Assembly: GCF_022387135.1 (NCBI RefSeq)
Contig: NZ_CP092462.1
Coordinates: 1,798,001-1,862,000 of the forward strand
Direction of reading: 5' to 3'
DNA from: Comamonas sp. B21-038
Lineage (GTDB): Bacteria; Pseudomonadota; Gammaproteobacteria; Burkholderiales; Burkholderiaceae_C
Length of the DNA: 64,000 nt
Shown here in pieces: positions 55,453 through 63,098 of this stretch. The notes under the pieces were generated by a model, which searched no databases, was not told the origin of the DNA, and saw nothing but the letters and a program-made list of their open reading frames with translations. Each line of letters begins with the position of its first letter. Within the stretch, counting starts at the first letter, position 1. Position numbers and translations under genes: made by a program.

Positions 55453-56801
55453 TCAACGGATTGGAGGGCATTCCGGGCTCTGGCAAGAGCTATGAGGGGG
55501 TGGTGTTTCACGTCCTAGAGGCGCTTAAGCAGGGCCGCCTGGTTATCACAAACCTGCCGCTCAACATCGACATGTTTGCGGCCCTCGATCCTGGCTATCG
55601 CGATCTCATTGAGCTTCGCACCCGGCCTGCAAAACAGCTTGGCGATTGGGATGCAACTGATATCGCAGAGCGCCCTGCTTTTCAACTGTGGACCGACAAA
55701 GAACCTGTAGACCCGCCTGTTAGCGTGTTCACCTTTGGCACTGTCTGGGATTTCTACAGCACCTGGCGCGGCCCAAAGGGACAAGGCCCGCTCTACGTCA
55801 TTGACGAATGCCACGTGTCATTCCCAAAAACGGGCACCCCTGATAGCGTTGTGCAGTGGTTCAAACTGCACCGGCATTTCAATGCCGATGTTCTGCTGAT
55901 GACGCAAAGCTTTCGCGATATCAATCAGCCCATCGCGCAGCTCATCGCCACGCTGATCAAGGTGCGCAAGGCCGATATTTTGGGCAAGGCGGATCACTAC
56001 ATTCGCAAGGTGCACGCGGGCTATCGCGGCGCGGAAATTCAGCGCAATGAGCGCAAGTATGAGCCGCAGTATTTCGGCCTGTACCGCAGCAATACGCAAA
56101 GCGGCGGCAGTGCAGAAGCTGGCGTGCAGGACGTTAAGCCCTTCATCGTTTACTTCACGCGTTTCAAGTGGATATGGCTCCTGATCTGCCTGGTTGTTGC
56201 CGTCTGGGCCTTCTGGCCGCAGGAAGGGCGAACGGTGTTTGGCACTTCAACGCCAGGTAAAGCAGGAATGATGCGCAAGTCTGCATTTGAGGCGCAAAAG
56301 GGCTCAAACGCATTCATCGTGCCGCCCTCCTCTGCCCCTTCCAGGCCAGCGCAAGGGGCCTCTACGCCACCGCCACAGGCCGCAGAACCCAAGCCGGTGA
56401 CCATGGACCCATTGTTTGGAAAAATGCTGCATATGACCGGCCAGATAGGCAAGGCAGGAACGGAGATTTGGACATTCGTGGTATCTGCTGAAAGCCGCAG
56501 GCTGTTTGACCTCACTAGCGTCGATCTTGAGGGCGCTGGCTACACAGTTAAGGTCACCGGCACCTGTATGGCCTTCGTCACGTACAAGGATGTGATCCGG
56601 CCCGTCACCTGCGATGCGCCCTATCTTGGCGGCTCGATCAACAAGCCTGTCGTGATCGACACTGCATCAGGCCGGCGCTCTGATCGCAACGATGAACCTT
56701 CATCAGTCGGCGGTGCTACGCGCGAAGCCATGGGCTGGGAAGAACGCATGCAGGCCCGCAACTCTGAGGTGAAGTCGATTTTTCCTACTACTCGTCGCTA
56801 A
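55449..56801 (+). CDS. Zonular occludens toxin-like assembly ATPase (pI/Zot)
   Basis: This is a 450-residue morphogenesis protein. Walker A GIPGSGKS is at residues 7-14, Walker B LYVIDECH follows, and a single membrane segment (WIWLLICLVVAVWAFW) near residue 240 splits cytoplasmic ATPase and periplasmic parts. It drives extrusion of virions through the envelope. The start overlaps the DUF2523 stop. It is the last conserved structural gene. Confidence 0.93.
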   Translation: MINGLEGIPGSGKSYEGVVFHVLEALKQGRLVITNLPLNIDMFAALDPGYRDLIELRTRPAKQLGDWDATDIAERPAFQLWTDKEPVDPPVSVFTFGTVWDFYSTWRGPKGQGPLYVIDECHVSFPKTGTPDSVVQWFKLHRHFNADVLLMTQSFRDINQPIAQLIATLIKVRKADILGKADHYIRKVHAGYRGAEIQRNERKYEPQYFGLYRSNTQSGGSAEAGVQDVKPFIVYFTRFKWIWLLICLVVAVWAFWPQEGRTVFGTSTPGKAGMMRKSAFEAQKGSNAFIVPPSSAPSRPAQGASTPPPQAAEPKPVTMDPLFGKMLHMTGQIGKAGTEIWTFVVSAESRRLFDLTSVDLEGAGYTVKVTGTCMAFVTYKDVIRPVTCDAPYLGGSINKPVVIDTASGRRSDRNDEPSSVGGATREAMGWEERMQARNSEVKSIFPTTRR

Positions 56802-56823
56802 GCCCTGCCGCTTCTTTTTGCGG

Positions 56824-56921
56824 ACAAACAGGGGCCCCAGGAACGGAGACCTTGTGTCGCAGTGGTGGGGTCGGGGTATGGGGTGACAAACCCCATGTGG
56901 ACTCTGGTTCTATCTTGTGCC
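56824..56921 (+). repeat. Direct repeat copy A with hairpin, after zot
   Basis: About 98 bp starting ACAAACAGGGGCCCC is repeated at 58454-58551 with about eight mismatches. It contains the palindrome GGGGCCCC and a perfect stem ATGGGGT-GACAA-ACCCCAT (56878-56896). A 41-bp core is identical in both copies. It may be the phage intergenic/origin element. Confidence 0.88.
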
Positions 56922-57158
56922 CCATCGCATGGGGCGCGTTCCCCACACCCCGCACCTGAAGCACACAAGCGGCTCTAAGGCCATCTGCTGTTTTCACGAG
57001 CAAGCGTGCAAATTTTTTCTGCTAACTTCCACATCTACATCGAGTAACATATTGTCATCTTTAGCAGCGTATGATTTTTATAGATGATTAATTAAAAATT
57101 CTATAAAAGTTACTTGGATATTTTGAAGTGGTTTAAATAATATTTATTGGGGAAATGA
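56922..57158. other. AT-rich leader before the cargo gene
   Basis: Composition drops sharply to AT-rich after about 57000. No gene is seen. It carries the promoter and the GGGGA ribosome binding site of the cargo gene. Confidence 0.5.
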
Positions 57159-58262
57159 ATGACGATTGAAATGGAAGAAGACGATGCAGATTTTCAATTT
57201 GAAATTGATCAAGTAGTACGTGATTTACAACAGCGAAATCGCAAACGCTTTGCATTGGCAGTAGTTCCAATAGCGCTGTCGGTCATATTATTTTTATTTC
57301 CTCAATTTTATCGCTCGCCTGATATAGCATCCGGCTTTATACCCACAATTCAAATTCTTGCGATCATATCGCTCGGCTTTTCTGGAGCCGCAGTGATTAT
57401 GGTATATCTACAGACGGGATTTAAAAATCCTGATCAATTTGAATTAATGGAGGAGGCCAGATTAATACTTCATCGTAGATCAGCTTCAAATAATCTTGAT
57501 GAAGACGTCAAATCTGAAGCAGATCGCGTCAAACTGCAGCTTGATAAGGCGATCAATCAGCTTAATTATGCAAATGAAGAGTTAAAATATAGCTCTAGTC
57601 TTGCAGCGCAACTGGGGGATCAGGATAAAGATGCTCTTATTGCAAATCTTAAGAATCAGTTGACGTCAGAAACTGCTAAGGATGTTCTGGCTGAAATCGA
57701 GGCTAATGTTTCTATATCGCAAGCCCGTATTGAAAAAGAGCGAGAGTTATTTTTTGAATTTGAAGAAATAAGAATGAGATTAACAAAGGAGATAGAGGCA
57801 CTTGGTTTTAGAGGTAATGTTAATTTGACCTTGGGCGCCATTACTACTGTAATTGGATTGGTAATTCTTGGATGGGGTGTTTTTCAAGAGGTAACTTCTG
57901 CAGTTAAAGATCCGTGGGTCATGGCATCCCATTTTCTCCCCCGCCTTACATTGGTAATTCTTATAGAATTATTTGCATTCTTTTTCCTCTCGCTCTATAA
58001 GGCAAGTTTGGCGGAAATAAAATATTTTCAGAACGAGTTGACAAATGCTGAGTCTAAGCATATTGCCTTGCAAACATCTATTAAATATGGCGATCCATCT
58101 ATGATAGCCATGATGGTTCAATCACTCGCCTCTACTGAACGCAATTACATTTTAACGAAGGATCAAAGCACCGCAGCGCTTGAGAAGGCTAAGATTGAAC
58201 GGGCTACCCAAGGAGATTTCGTGAGGGCATTGCAAGATTTAATTAAGAACAGTAAGCCGTAA
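57159..58262 (+). CDS. Low-GC membrane/coiled-coil protein of unknown function, phage cargo (moron)
   Basis: This 367-residue protein is not recognised. Predicted layout: acidic N-tail; two membrane segments at about 31-50 and 61-84; a charged coiled-coil region at about 112-210; two more segments at about 222-242 and 260-279 (LTLVILIELFAFFFLSLY); and a helical C-tail. The gene is much richer in A and T than the phage and host, and lies between two 98-bp direct repeats, so it was probably acquired separately. Position and topology suggest a superinfection-exclusion or anti-phage protein, but that is only inference. Confidence 0.8.
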   Translation: MTIEMEEDDADFQFEIDQVVRDLQQRNRKRFALAVVPIALSVILFLFPQFYRSPDIASGFIPTIQILAIISLGFSGAAVIMVYLQTGFKNPDQFELMEEARLILHRRSASNNLDEDVKSEADRVKLQLDKAINQLNYANEELKYSSSLAAQLGDQDKDALIANLKNQLTSETAKDVLAEIEANVSISQARIEKERELFFEFEEIRMRLTKEIEALGFRGNVNLTLGAITTVIGLVILGWGVFQEVTSAVKDPWVMASHFLPRLTLVILIELFAFFFLSLYKASLAEIKYFQNELTNAESKHIALQTSIKYGDPSMIAMMVQSLASTERNYILTKDQSTAALEKAKIERATQGDFVRALQDLIKNSKP

Positions 58263-58453
58263 CAGATGGGTAAAGTAGAGTTATCCACGAAATATTCCTT
58301 AGCATCCTTCGATTTTTCATCAATGGTTGGCGCGCACACTAGGCTGGTTCGTAGTGACAGCGACCTGGCTGCAGTTACCTCTGACCAGGCCGGCGCAAAA
58401 CGGGCTGCAGCTAAGCGTGCTTCGTTCGCAGCCTTCGCTGCTTCACTTTGAAT

Positions 58454-58551
58454 ACAAACAGGGGCCCCTGGAACGGAGACCTTCTGTCGTTGTGGTGGGG
58501 TCGGGGTATGGGGTGACAAACCCCATGTGGACGCCTGTTCTATCTCGTGCC
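58454..58551 (+). repeat. Direct repeat copy B with hairpin, after the cargo gene
   Basis: This is the second copy of the 98-bp repeat, with the same ATGGGGT-GACAA-ACCCCAT stem at 58508-58526. It ends just before the small leftward gene. Between the cargo stop and this copy (58263-58453) no gene is seen. Confidence 0.88.
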
Positions 58552-58556
58552 TGTCT

Positions 58557-58847
58557 TTAGTTGATGGGGATAAGAATGGGAGCATTTCTCCTTTGACGGT
58601 AAATGTATTCAAGCTGCTCGCACAAGGTCGCGTTTTTTGGTGCCCATGCCTTATTTACGTGAATGAGATCGTCAGGCGCTTCCGCGCATGGCCTGTCTCT
58701 CCAGTAAGGTCGTCCATCTTTCGGTACGCACTGGTATAGCAGCACCATGTTTCGTTCGCCTGCTTCGGTTGCTGCTTCATATGTGGTTTTTGGTTGAGCT
58801 GTTACCGACCCTGCTGCAAATGCGCAAAGCGCGATGATGGTGCGCAT
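58557..58847 (-). CDS. Small exported protein at the prophage right end
   Basis: This is a 96-residue protein with signal peptide MRTIIALCAFAAGSVTAQ, a YWRDRPCAEAPDDLI segment and a C-terminal CEQLEYIYRQRR. The ATG at 58847 follows AAGGGAATGT. Signal peptide, ribosome binding site and the xRPC...CEx motif are shared with the gene at 59421-59945 outside the prophage, so the two are homologous. Function unknown. Confidence 0.72.
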   Translation of the reverse strand: MRTIIALCAFAAGSVTAQPKTTYEAATEAGERNMVLLYQCVPKDGRPYWRDRPCAEAPDDLIHVNKAWAPKNATLCEQLEYIYRQRRNAPILIPIN

Positions 58848-58905
58848 ACATTCCCTTACGTTTGATGCGCGCATCCTAAAGCTGATGGCAATGTCAGTGG
58901 CCAAT

Positions 58906-58934
58906 AAAAAGCCCACCTTTTCGGTGGGCTTTTT
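58906..58934. terminator. Bidirectional terminator near the prophage right end
   Basis: AAAAAGCCCACC-TTTTC-GGTGGGCTTTTT forms a seven-pair GC stem flanked by A and T runs. It insulates the prophage from host transcription. Confidence 0.9.
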
Positions 58935-58976
58935 GTGCTTTGATATGTTGTTTATATGTTAATTCTGTATCTCGGA

Positions 58977-59004
58977 GTTAACAGTAATATACATCGTATT
59001 AATT
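58977..59004. other. Right attachment site, dif-like XerC/XerD site (attR)
   Basis: The site reads GTTAACAGTAA, TATACA, TCGTATTAATT. It shares TAATATACATCGTAT with the left site. Joining the outer halves gives a host site ACTTAACATAA-TATACA-TCGTATTAATT, a good dif candidate; the inner halves give the phage site. Confidence 0.86.
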
Positions 59005-59079
59005 AGCTAAGTACTGGTGAGGAGCCATCTGGCTACAACCCGTGCCTCATTGCTTGGACACGAGCAACCTCTCTCTCTC

Positions 59080-59340
59080 TCAGCGCTCCGGCCGCATGTC
59101 AGCGCCCGGCTTGTCATCCTTGACCAGCACCCAGCGGTAACCTGCCGGCGCCACCGGTGGCTGCGCCGCTTGCATCGACCTGCGGCGGTCGCCCAGGTTT
59201 GAGGCATTGATGCCGTTCTTGATCGCAGCCTTCAACAGCTCATAACCGACCCACAACGAGATAACCGTAGCGATCAGCGACCAGAAAAGCATCCAGGCGA
59301 GCTGTCGGTCTATCTCCATCTGCAATCTTGCCCAATCCAT
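59080..59340 (-). CDS. Small single-span membrane protein
   Basis: This is an 86-residue protein from ATG 59340, which lies seven bases after GGAGG. An earlier ATG at 59346 abuts the ribosome binding site and is less likely. One hydrophobic segment (WMLFWSLIATVISLWVGYEL) follows a charged N-terminus, and the C-part is polar. No family is recognised. It lies downstream of the exported-protein gene on the same strand. Confidence 0.6.
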   Translation of the reverse strand: MDWARLQMEIDRQLAWMLFWSLIATVISLWVGYELLKAAIKNGINASNLGDRRRSMQAAQPPVAPAGYRWVLVKDDKPGADMRPER

Positions 59341-59420
59341 CGCCATTCCTCCTGCCGCGCAGTGTAGCTGCGCGCTGGTCTGCAACCCTGCCAACGCATG
59401 CAAGCGCTGTAACAGGAACC

Positions 59421-59945
59421 TCAGCACCCGGCCCGGAATTGCTCGTCCCGCGCGCGTTGCCGTTCTTCACGGATCCATTCCATCTTGCGTGCGGTACCGC
59501 CGGCTCTGGCGGCGGAATCCAGATATTCCACCCTTTGCTTGAATTCCTCGCAACGCGCCTCGCTGGAACGACCGCTGCCAGGCTCGGCCGAATGGTAGTG
59601 ATGACGAGCCTGGCTGGCTTGCCGCGCATCATCCGCCCGTTTTCGTTGGGCGATGGCCATTTGGCTCTTCCAATCCACATTGCTGGGCACTCTAACGCTC
59701 TCGACCAAGTCCCATCGCTCTTGCGAACATGGCCTGTCTATCCACCACAGTTCGGTTTTGTCAGGTCGTTTACAGAGGTAGATCAGCCGTGTCAGCGGTC
59801 CATCGAGATTGCTGACTGCGGGCGTGACATCAATGGTTTTGGCATTTTTGCAGGGCTCGGAGCTGTAGCTATTGCCGCAGCGGTAAACCTCTTGGGCACC
59901 GGCTGAGCCTGCCAGCAGCAGGCCGAGCGCCATCAGAAAGCGCAT
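59421..59945 (-). CDS. Exported DUF4124-like protein, homologue of the prophage-end protein
   Basis: This 174-residue protein has signal peptide MRFLMALGLLLAGSAGAQ followed by VYRCGNSYSSEPC, which resembles DUF4124. Then WWIDRPCSQERWDLVES and RCEEFKQRVEYLDSAAR match segments of the 96-residue protein at 58557-58847. The upstream sequences of the two genes also align (AAGGAAATGT before ATG and a shared GCGCGCATCCTA). The C-terminal third is rich in Arg and Glu. Function unknown. Confidence 0.75.
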   Translation of the reverse strand: MRFLMALGLLLAGSAGAQEVYRCGNSYSSEPCKNAKTIDVTPAVSNLDGPLTRLIYLCKRPDKTELWWIDRPCSQERWDLVESVRVPSNVDWKSQMAIAQRKRADDARQASQARHHYHSAEPGSGRSSEARCEEFKQRVEYLDSAARAGGTARKMEWIREERQRARDEQFRAGC

Positions 59946-60067
59946 ACATTTCCTTACGTATTCTCTGCGCGCATCCTAGCGGCTTTTCTGCTCCCGGCAT
60001 TGAAAAAGGTCTGCATACGGGCAGGCATTTGGTGGTGGCTGAGGTCTTCAGCGTATCAGCGCCCTCC

Positions 60068-60211
60068 TCAGCTGGCCTTGATACCAAAGCGCTTGATGAT
60101 GTCGCCATACACCTGGGTCTCACGGCGCAACTTCTCGGCCAACTGGGCCGATGGCATGGCGACCAGGTCGGTGCCTTGGGCGGCAAGCCGTTGGCGGGTA
60201 TCGCTGCGCTG
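60068..60211 (-). pseudogene. C-terminal fragment of a Bug/TctC receptor
   Basis: The last 47 or so codons of an open frame read RLAAQGTDLVAMPSAQLAEK, then LRRETQVYGDIIKRFGIKAS, and stop. This matches the C-terminal helices of Bug-family receptors. No N-terminal part or start is present upstream, so the gene has been cut down by deletion. Confidence 0.7.
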
Positions 60212-60539
60212 GAGCACGGAAGTTTCGGCTTTGGACAGGGATAGCACAACCTCGTGCGGGCATTGGTTGAGGGAGAGCCTTCCAGGATATTGCACGCATG
60301 CGAAATGAGGACTACTCGGGCAAAGCCAAGCAGGCCGACCCCTCCCCTGCTCTCTACCACCATCGGCGGGTGCGGTGTCTCGGTCATGCCTTGGGCCAGC
60401 ATTTGCGACGCACGGGCAAATACGCCTTGAACTCCGCTGGCTGAACGGCACACCAGTGACTGAGTGCCTTTAGGCGTCCTGAGCTTCTTCTTCCATACCT
60501 GCGCCTCCTTCTCGGTTTTGCAAGCTTGCGTGCAGAGGA
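60212..60539. other. Degraded region without an intact gene
   Basis: Between the receptor fragment and the transposase fragment I see only short broken frames. Nothing is recognisable as a functional gene. Confidence 0.5.
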
Positions 60540-60655
60540 CAGACCACGATCTTGCGTGAGTGGCCCTCGGCGACAAAACTGAAATAGACGACCTTCTCCT
60601 GGATTGGCAAATGGGAGATGTCAGCCTCCCAGATCTGCAAATGTGGGAAATGGGT
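60540..60655 (-). pseudogene. Transposase (DDE/rve-type, IS3-like) fragment
   Basis: In one frame the minus strand reads IWEADISHLPIQEKVVYFSF and then VAEGHSRKIVVC. This resembles the W-x-x-D-I-T ... SRKIV core of IS3-type integrase-like transposases around the first catalytic Asp. The rest of the gene is missing and no terminal repeats were found. It abuts the end of the dehydrogenase gene. Confidence 0.5.
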
Positions 60656-60657
60656 TT

Positions 60658-61608
60658 TTAGAGGATAGGAGAACTGCCCTGAAAGTACAAACTGGCTAAA
60701 CGCTGCAAAGTCAACGCAATGATTTCCTCGTGGGCTTCGACCGTAAAGCCACCACGGTGCGGCTGCAGCAAGGTGTTGGGGCTTTGAATCAGGCTGTCTG
60801 GCACCTGTGGTTCGTACTCAAACACATCGAGGGCTGCCCCGGCAATCTGGCCTGCGGCCAGGGCCTGGGCCAGCGCTTGCTCATCGACCACGCTGCCACG
60901 GCCCACATTGACCACATAGCCATCAGGGCCCAAGGCGCGTAGGATGTCGGCATTGACCAGATGCTGCGTCGCGCTGCCGCCGGGCAAGGCTAAAAACAGG
61001 AAATCCACCGCAGAGGCCAGGCTTTGCAGATCGGCATGGTGCGTGTAAGGCAGTGCTTCCAGCGGGCGGCGCGAGAAATAGCTGATCGGCATGTCGAATG
61101 TGGCCAAGCGCTTGGTAATCGCCTGGCCAATCGCGCCCATTCCAGCGATGCCCACGCGCTGGCCTGCCAGACGCCGCACCGGCTTTCGGTCTGCGCCCCA
61201 TTGCAGCGCACGCACTTCGCGGTCGGCAAAATGCATGCGCCGGGCCATCCCGATCATCATGCCAATGGCTAGCTCGGCCACGTCCACCGCATTGACGCCA
61301 GCGCCTGTCAGCACCTGAATGCCACGTGCCTGTGCGGCGGCCAAATCCACGCACTCCGTGCCCGCACCCAGGTTCAAAATGAGTTCAAGCTGGGGCAATT
61401 GGTCCATCAAGGCCGCATCAATCGCCTGCCCGCCGCTGGTACACACCAGGGCGCGAATGCGCGGCACATGCGGTGCGAGCTGGGCCAGAAAGTCCGGTGC
61501 ACTGTGCAAGACCAAAGGCAGGAAGCTGGCTGGCAAGCTGGCACTGAGGTCCTGGGCCAGCCAGGGGCCGAGAATGGGCAAGGGGATGGGGGTAGCGTGC
61601 GGTGTCAT
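60658..61608 (-). CDS. D-isomer-specific 2-hydroxyacid dehydrogenase
   Basis: This is an NAD(P)-dependent dehydrogenase of about 316 residues. The nucleotide-binding motif is GQRVGIAGMGAIGQAI. The catalytic Arg lies in VNVGRGSVVDEQALAQAL, Glu follows in VFEYEPQVPD, and the active His is in LQPHRGGFT, where Arg replaces the more usual Ile. The closest relatives are hydroxypyruvate/glyoxylate reductases. An ATG at 61647 would add 13 residues. It follows two amino-acid permease genes and may be the last gene of their operon, acting on the imported compound's keto acid. Confidence 0.88.
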   Translation of the reverse strand: MTPHATPIPLPILGPWLAQDLSASLPASFLPLVLHSAPDFLAQLAPHVPRIRALVCTSGGQAIDAALMDQLPQLELILNLGAGTECVDLAAAQARGIQVLTGAGVNAVDVAELAIGMMIGMARRMHFADREVRALQWGADRKPVRRLAGQRVGIAGMGAIGQAITKRLATFDMPISYFSRRPLEALPYTHHADLQSLASAVDFLFLALPGGSATQHLVNADILRALGPDGYVVNVGRGSVVDEQALAQALAAGQIAGAALDVFEYEPQVPDSLIQSPNTLLQPHRGGFTVEAHEEIIALTLQRLASLYFQGSSPIL

Positions 61609-61675
61609 GGGGCGTGCGCAAGGAATATGGATCAAGGAAGCTGCCATTGAAACCAGTCAATGGCAGGCCTGCTAT

Positions 61676-61733
61676 AGCAGCTTTCAGCAGCTTTCAGCAG
61701 CTTTCAGCGGCTGTCAGTGGCTGTCAGTGGCTG
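61676..61733. repeat. Short 10-bp tandem repeat
   Basis: AGCAGCTTTC occurs three times in a row, then diverges to AGCGGCTGTC and AGTGGCTGTC, giving nearly six units. It overlaps the last codons of the permease gene and lies in the gap before the dehydrogenase. Confidence 0.9.
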
Positions 61734-62404
61734 AGCATGGCGAGTTTGCGGTGCTCCAGGCGCGCCAGCCAGCGTGTCAGCGGCCACAACAGGGCCAGGT
61801 AGAGCAGCGCGGCCAGCACCACTGGCGAGGGGTTGTAGACCAGAGACTGCACATCGCGGGAGTTGCGCAGCAATTCCGGAATCCCGACCACGCTGGCAAT
61901 CGCGGTGAGCTTGAAGACCTCAATGCAGTTGCCCAGCAAGTCGGCCTGCACATGGCGTGTAGCCTGCGGCAAGATCACCCAGCGCAGCGCTTGTAAACGG
62001 GTCAGGCCCGTGGAGCGGGCCGCTTCCATCTGGCCTGTGGGAATGGCCTCCATGCCCGCGCGAAACACCTCGGCAAAGTAGCTGGAGTTGTTCAGCGTAA
62101 AGGCCAGCATCACGGCCATCAGCTTGGGCACATCGCCGATGACAAAAGGCAGACCAAAGTAGAGAAAAATCAGCAGGACCAGCGGCGGAAAGGCGCGAAA
62201 GAAATCGATGTAGGCAATGATGCTCCAGCGCAGGCTGCGGCGGCTCGATTGCGTCTGGCCCAAGGCCAGCAGCAAGCCGGCGGCTGCACCCAGCGGAATC
62301 ACCAGCGCCGAAAGCCAGACCGTGGTCCACATACCTTGCAGCAAATACGGCAGCGCCTGCTGGAAGACCTCAAGGTTGAAGAAGTTTTGTAAGAAAATTT
62401 CCAT
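61724..62404 (-). CDS. Polar amino-acid ABC transporter permease (second)
   Basis: This is a 226-residue HisM/GltK-type permease with about five helices. The N-terminal LLQGMWTTVWLSALVIPLG and the EAA loop [20 protein letters not shown] are diagnostic. It pairs with the next permease upstream (62415-63098) to form the membrane channel. The tail end is formed by the tandem repeat. Confidence 0.9.
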   Translation of the reverse strand: MEIFLQNFFNLEVFQQALPYLLQGMWTTVWLSALVIPLGAAAGLLLALGQTQSSRRSLRWSIIAYIDFFRAFPPLVLLIFLYFGLPFVIGDVPKLMAVMLAFTLNNSSYFAEVFRAGMEAIPTGQMEAARSTGLTRLQALRWVILPQATRHVQADLLGNCIEVFKLTAIASVVGIPELLRNSRDVQSLVYNPSPVVLAALLYLALLWPLTRWLARLEHRKLAMLSH

Positions 62405-62414
62405 GGCTTGGCAC

Positions 62415-63098
62415 TTAGGCGGTGGTTTTGGTTTTGTGCTCCAGCCAGCGCGAGAAAATCACGATCGGCAAGAACACCAACAGGTAGAGAAATGCCCCAA
62501 TCGTCAGCGGTGTGGGGTTGCCCGCCACGGCCGATGCGGCCTGCGCATTGCTCAAGATTTCCCCCAAGGCAACGACCGAGCCCAGTGCGGTGTTCTTGGT
62601 CGTTGAGATCACGCGGTTGGTCAGCGGCGGTACCGCGCGGCGCAGCGCCTGGGGCAGGACCACCCAGCGCATCGCCTGCCACCATGTCAGGCCGGTGGAG
62701 CGCGCCGCCTCGGTCTGGCCTTTGGGCAGCGAGGCCATGGCCGACGAGATGCTTTCCTGCGCATAAGCGGCCAGCACCATCGACAGGCTGACCCAGGTCG
62801 CCGCAAAGGCCGATAACTCCAGCCCCAGGGTCGGCAGGCCAAAGTACAGCAGGATCAGCACCACCAACGGTGGCAGCGAGCGCATCACGTCCGAGAAGAT
62901 CACGATGGCTGCCGTCAGCCAGCGCAGCTGCAATGAGCGGCCAATCGCCATGGCCAGACCCAGTGCCAGGCCGGTGATGACGACCGCGATGCCGACCCCG
63001 ATGGTGACCAGCATGCCAAGCGCGATGTCGGCCCAGTATTCCTGCGCGATGGCCAGGTTGAAAAAGGTGAATAAAAAGCCGCCGCTGGACTCGCTCAT
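62415..63098 (-). CDS. Polar amino-acid ABC transporter permease (first)
   Basis: This is a 227-residue permease of the same family, with [20 protein letters not shown] and the EAA loop [20 protein letters not shown]. Its start overlaps the end of the ATPase gene (63095), so the two are translationally coupled. The substrate is a polar amino acid or derivative, not determinable. Confidence 0.9.
   Translation of the reverse strand: MSESSGGFLFTFFNLAIAQEYWADIALGMLVTIGVGIAVVITGLALGLAMAIGRSLQLRWLTAAIVIFSDVMRSLPPLVVLILLYFGLPTLGLELSAFAATWVSLSMVLAAYAQESISSAMASLPKGQTEAARSTGLTWWQAMRWVVLPQALRRAVPPLTNRVISTTKNTALGSVVALGEILSNAQAASAVAGNPTPLTIGAFLYLLVFLPIVIFSRWLEHKTKTTA

Larger units (their letters stand above)
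50247..59004 (+). mobile_element. Inovirus (filamentous ssDNA phage) prophage integrated at dif
   Basis: About 8.7 kb between two dif-like sites carries the standard inovirus gene order: repressor, Rep, ssDNA-binding-like protein, small proteins, major coat, pIII-like adsorption protein, DUF2523 (pVI-like) and Zot/pI ATPase. No integrase is encoded, consistent with XerCD-mediated integration. No pIV secretin is present. Beyond Zot is a cargo gene between two direct repeats and a small leftward gene. All structural genes look intact, so the element may still be active. Confidence 0.92.

Noticed and set aside
61676-61733. Possible CRISPR array
   Set aside because: The units are 10 bp, contiguous and without spacers; it is a simple tandem repeat.
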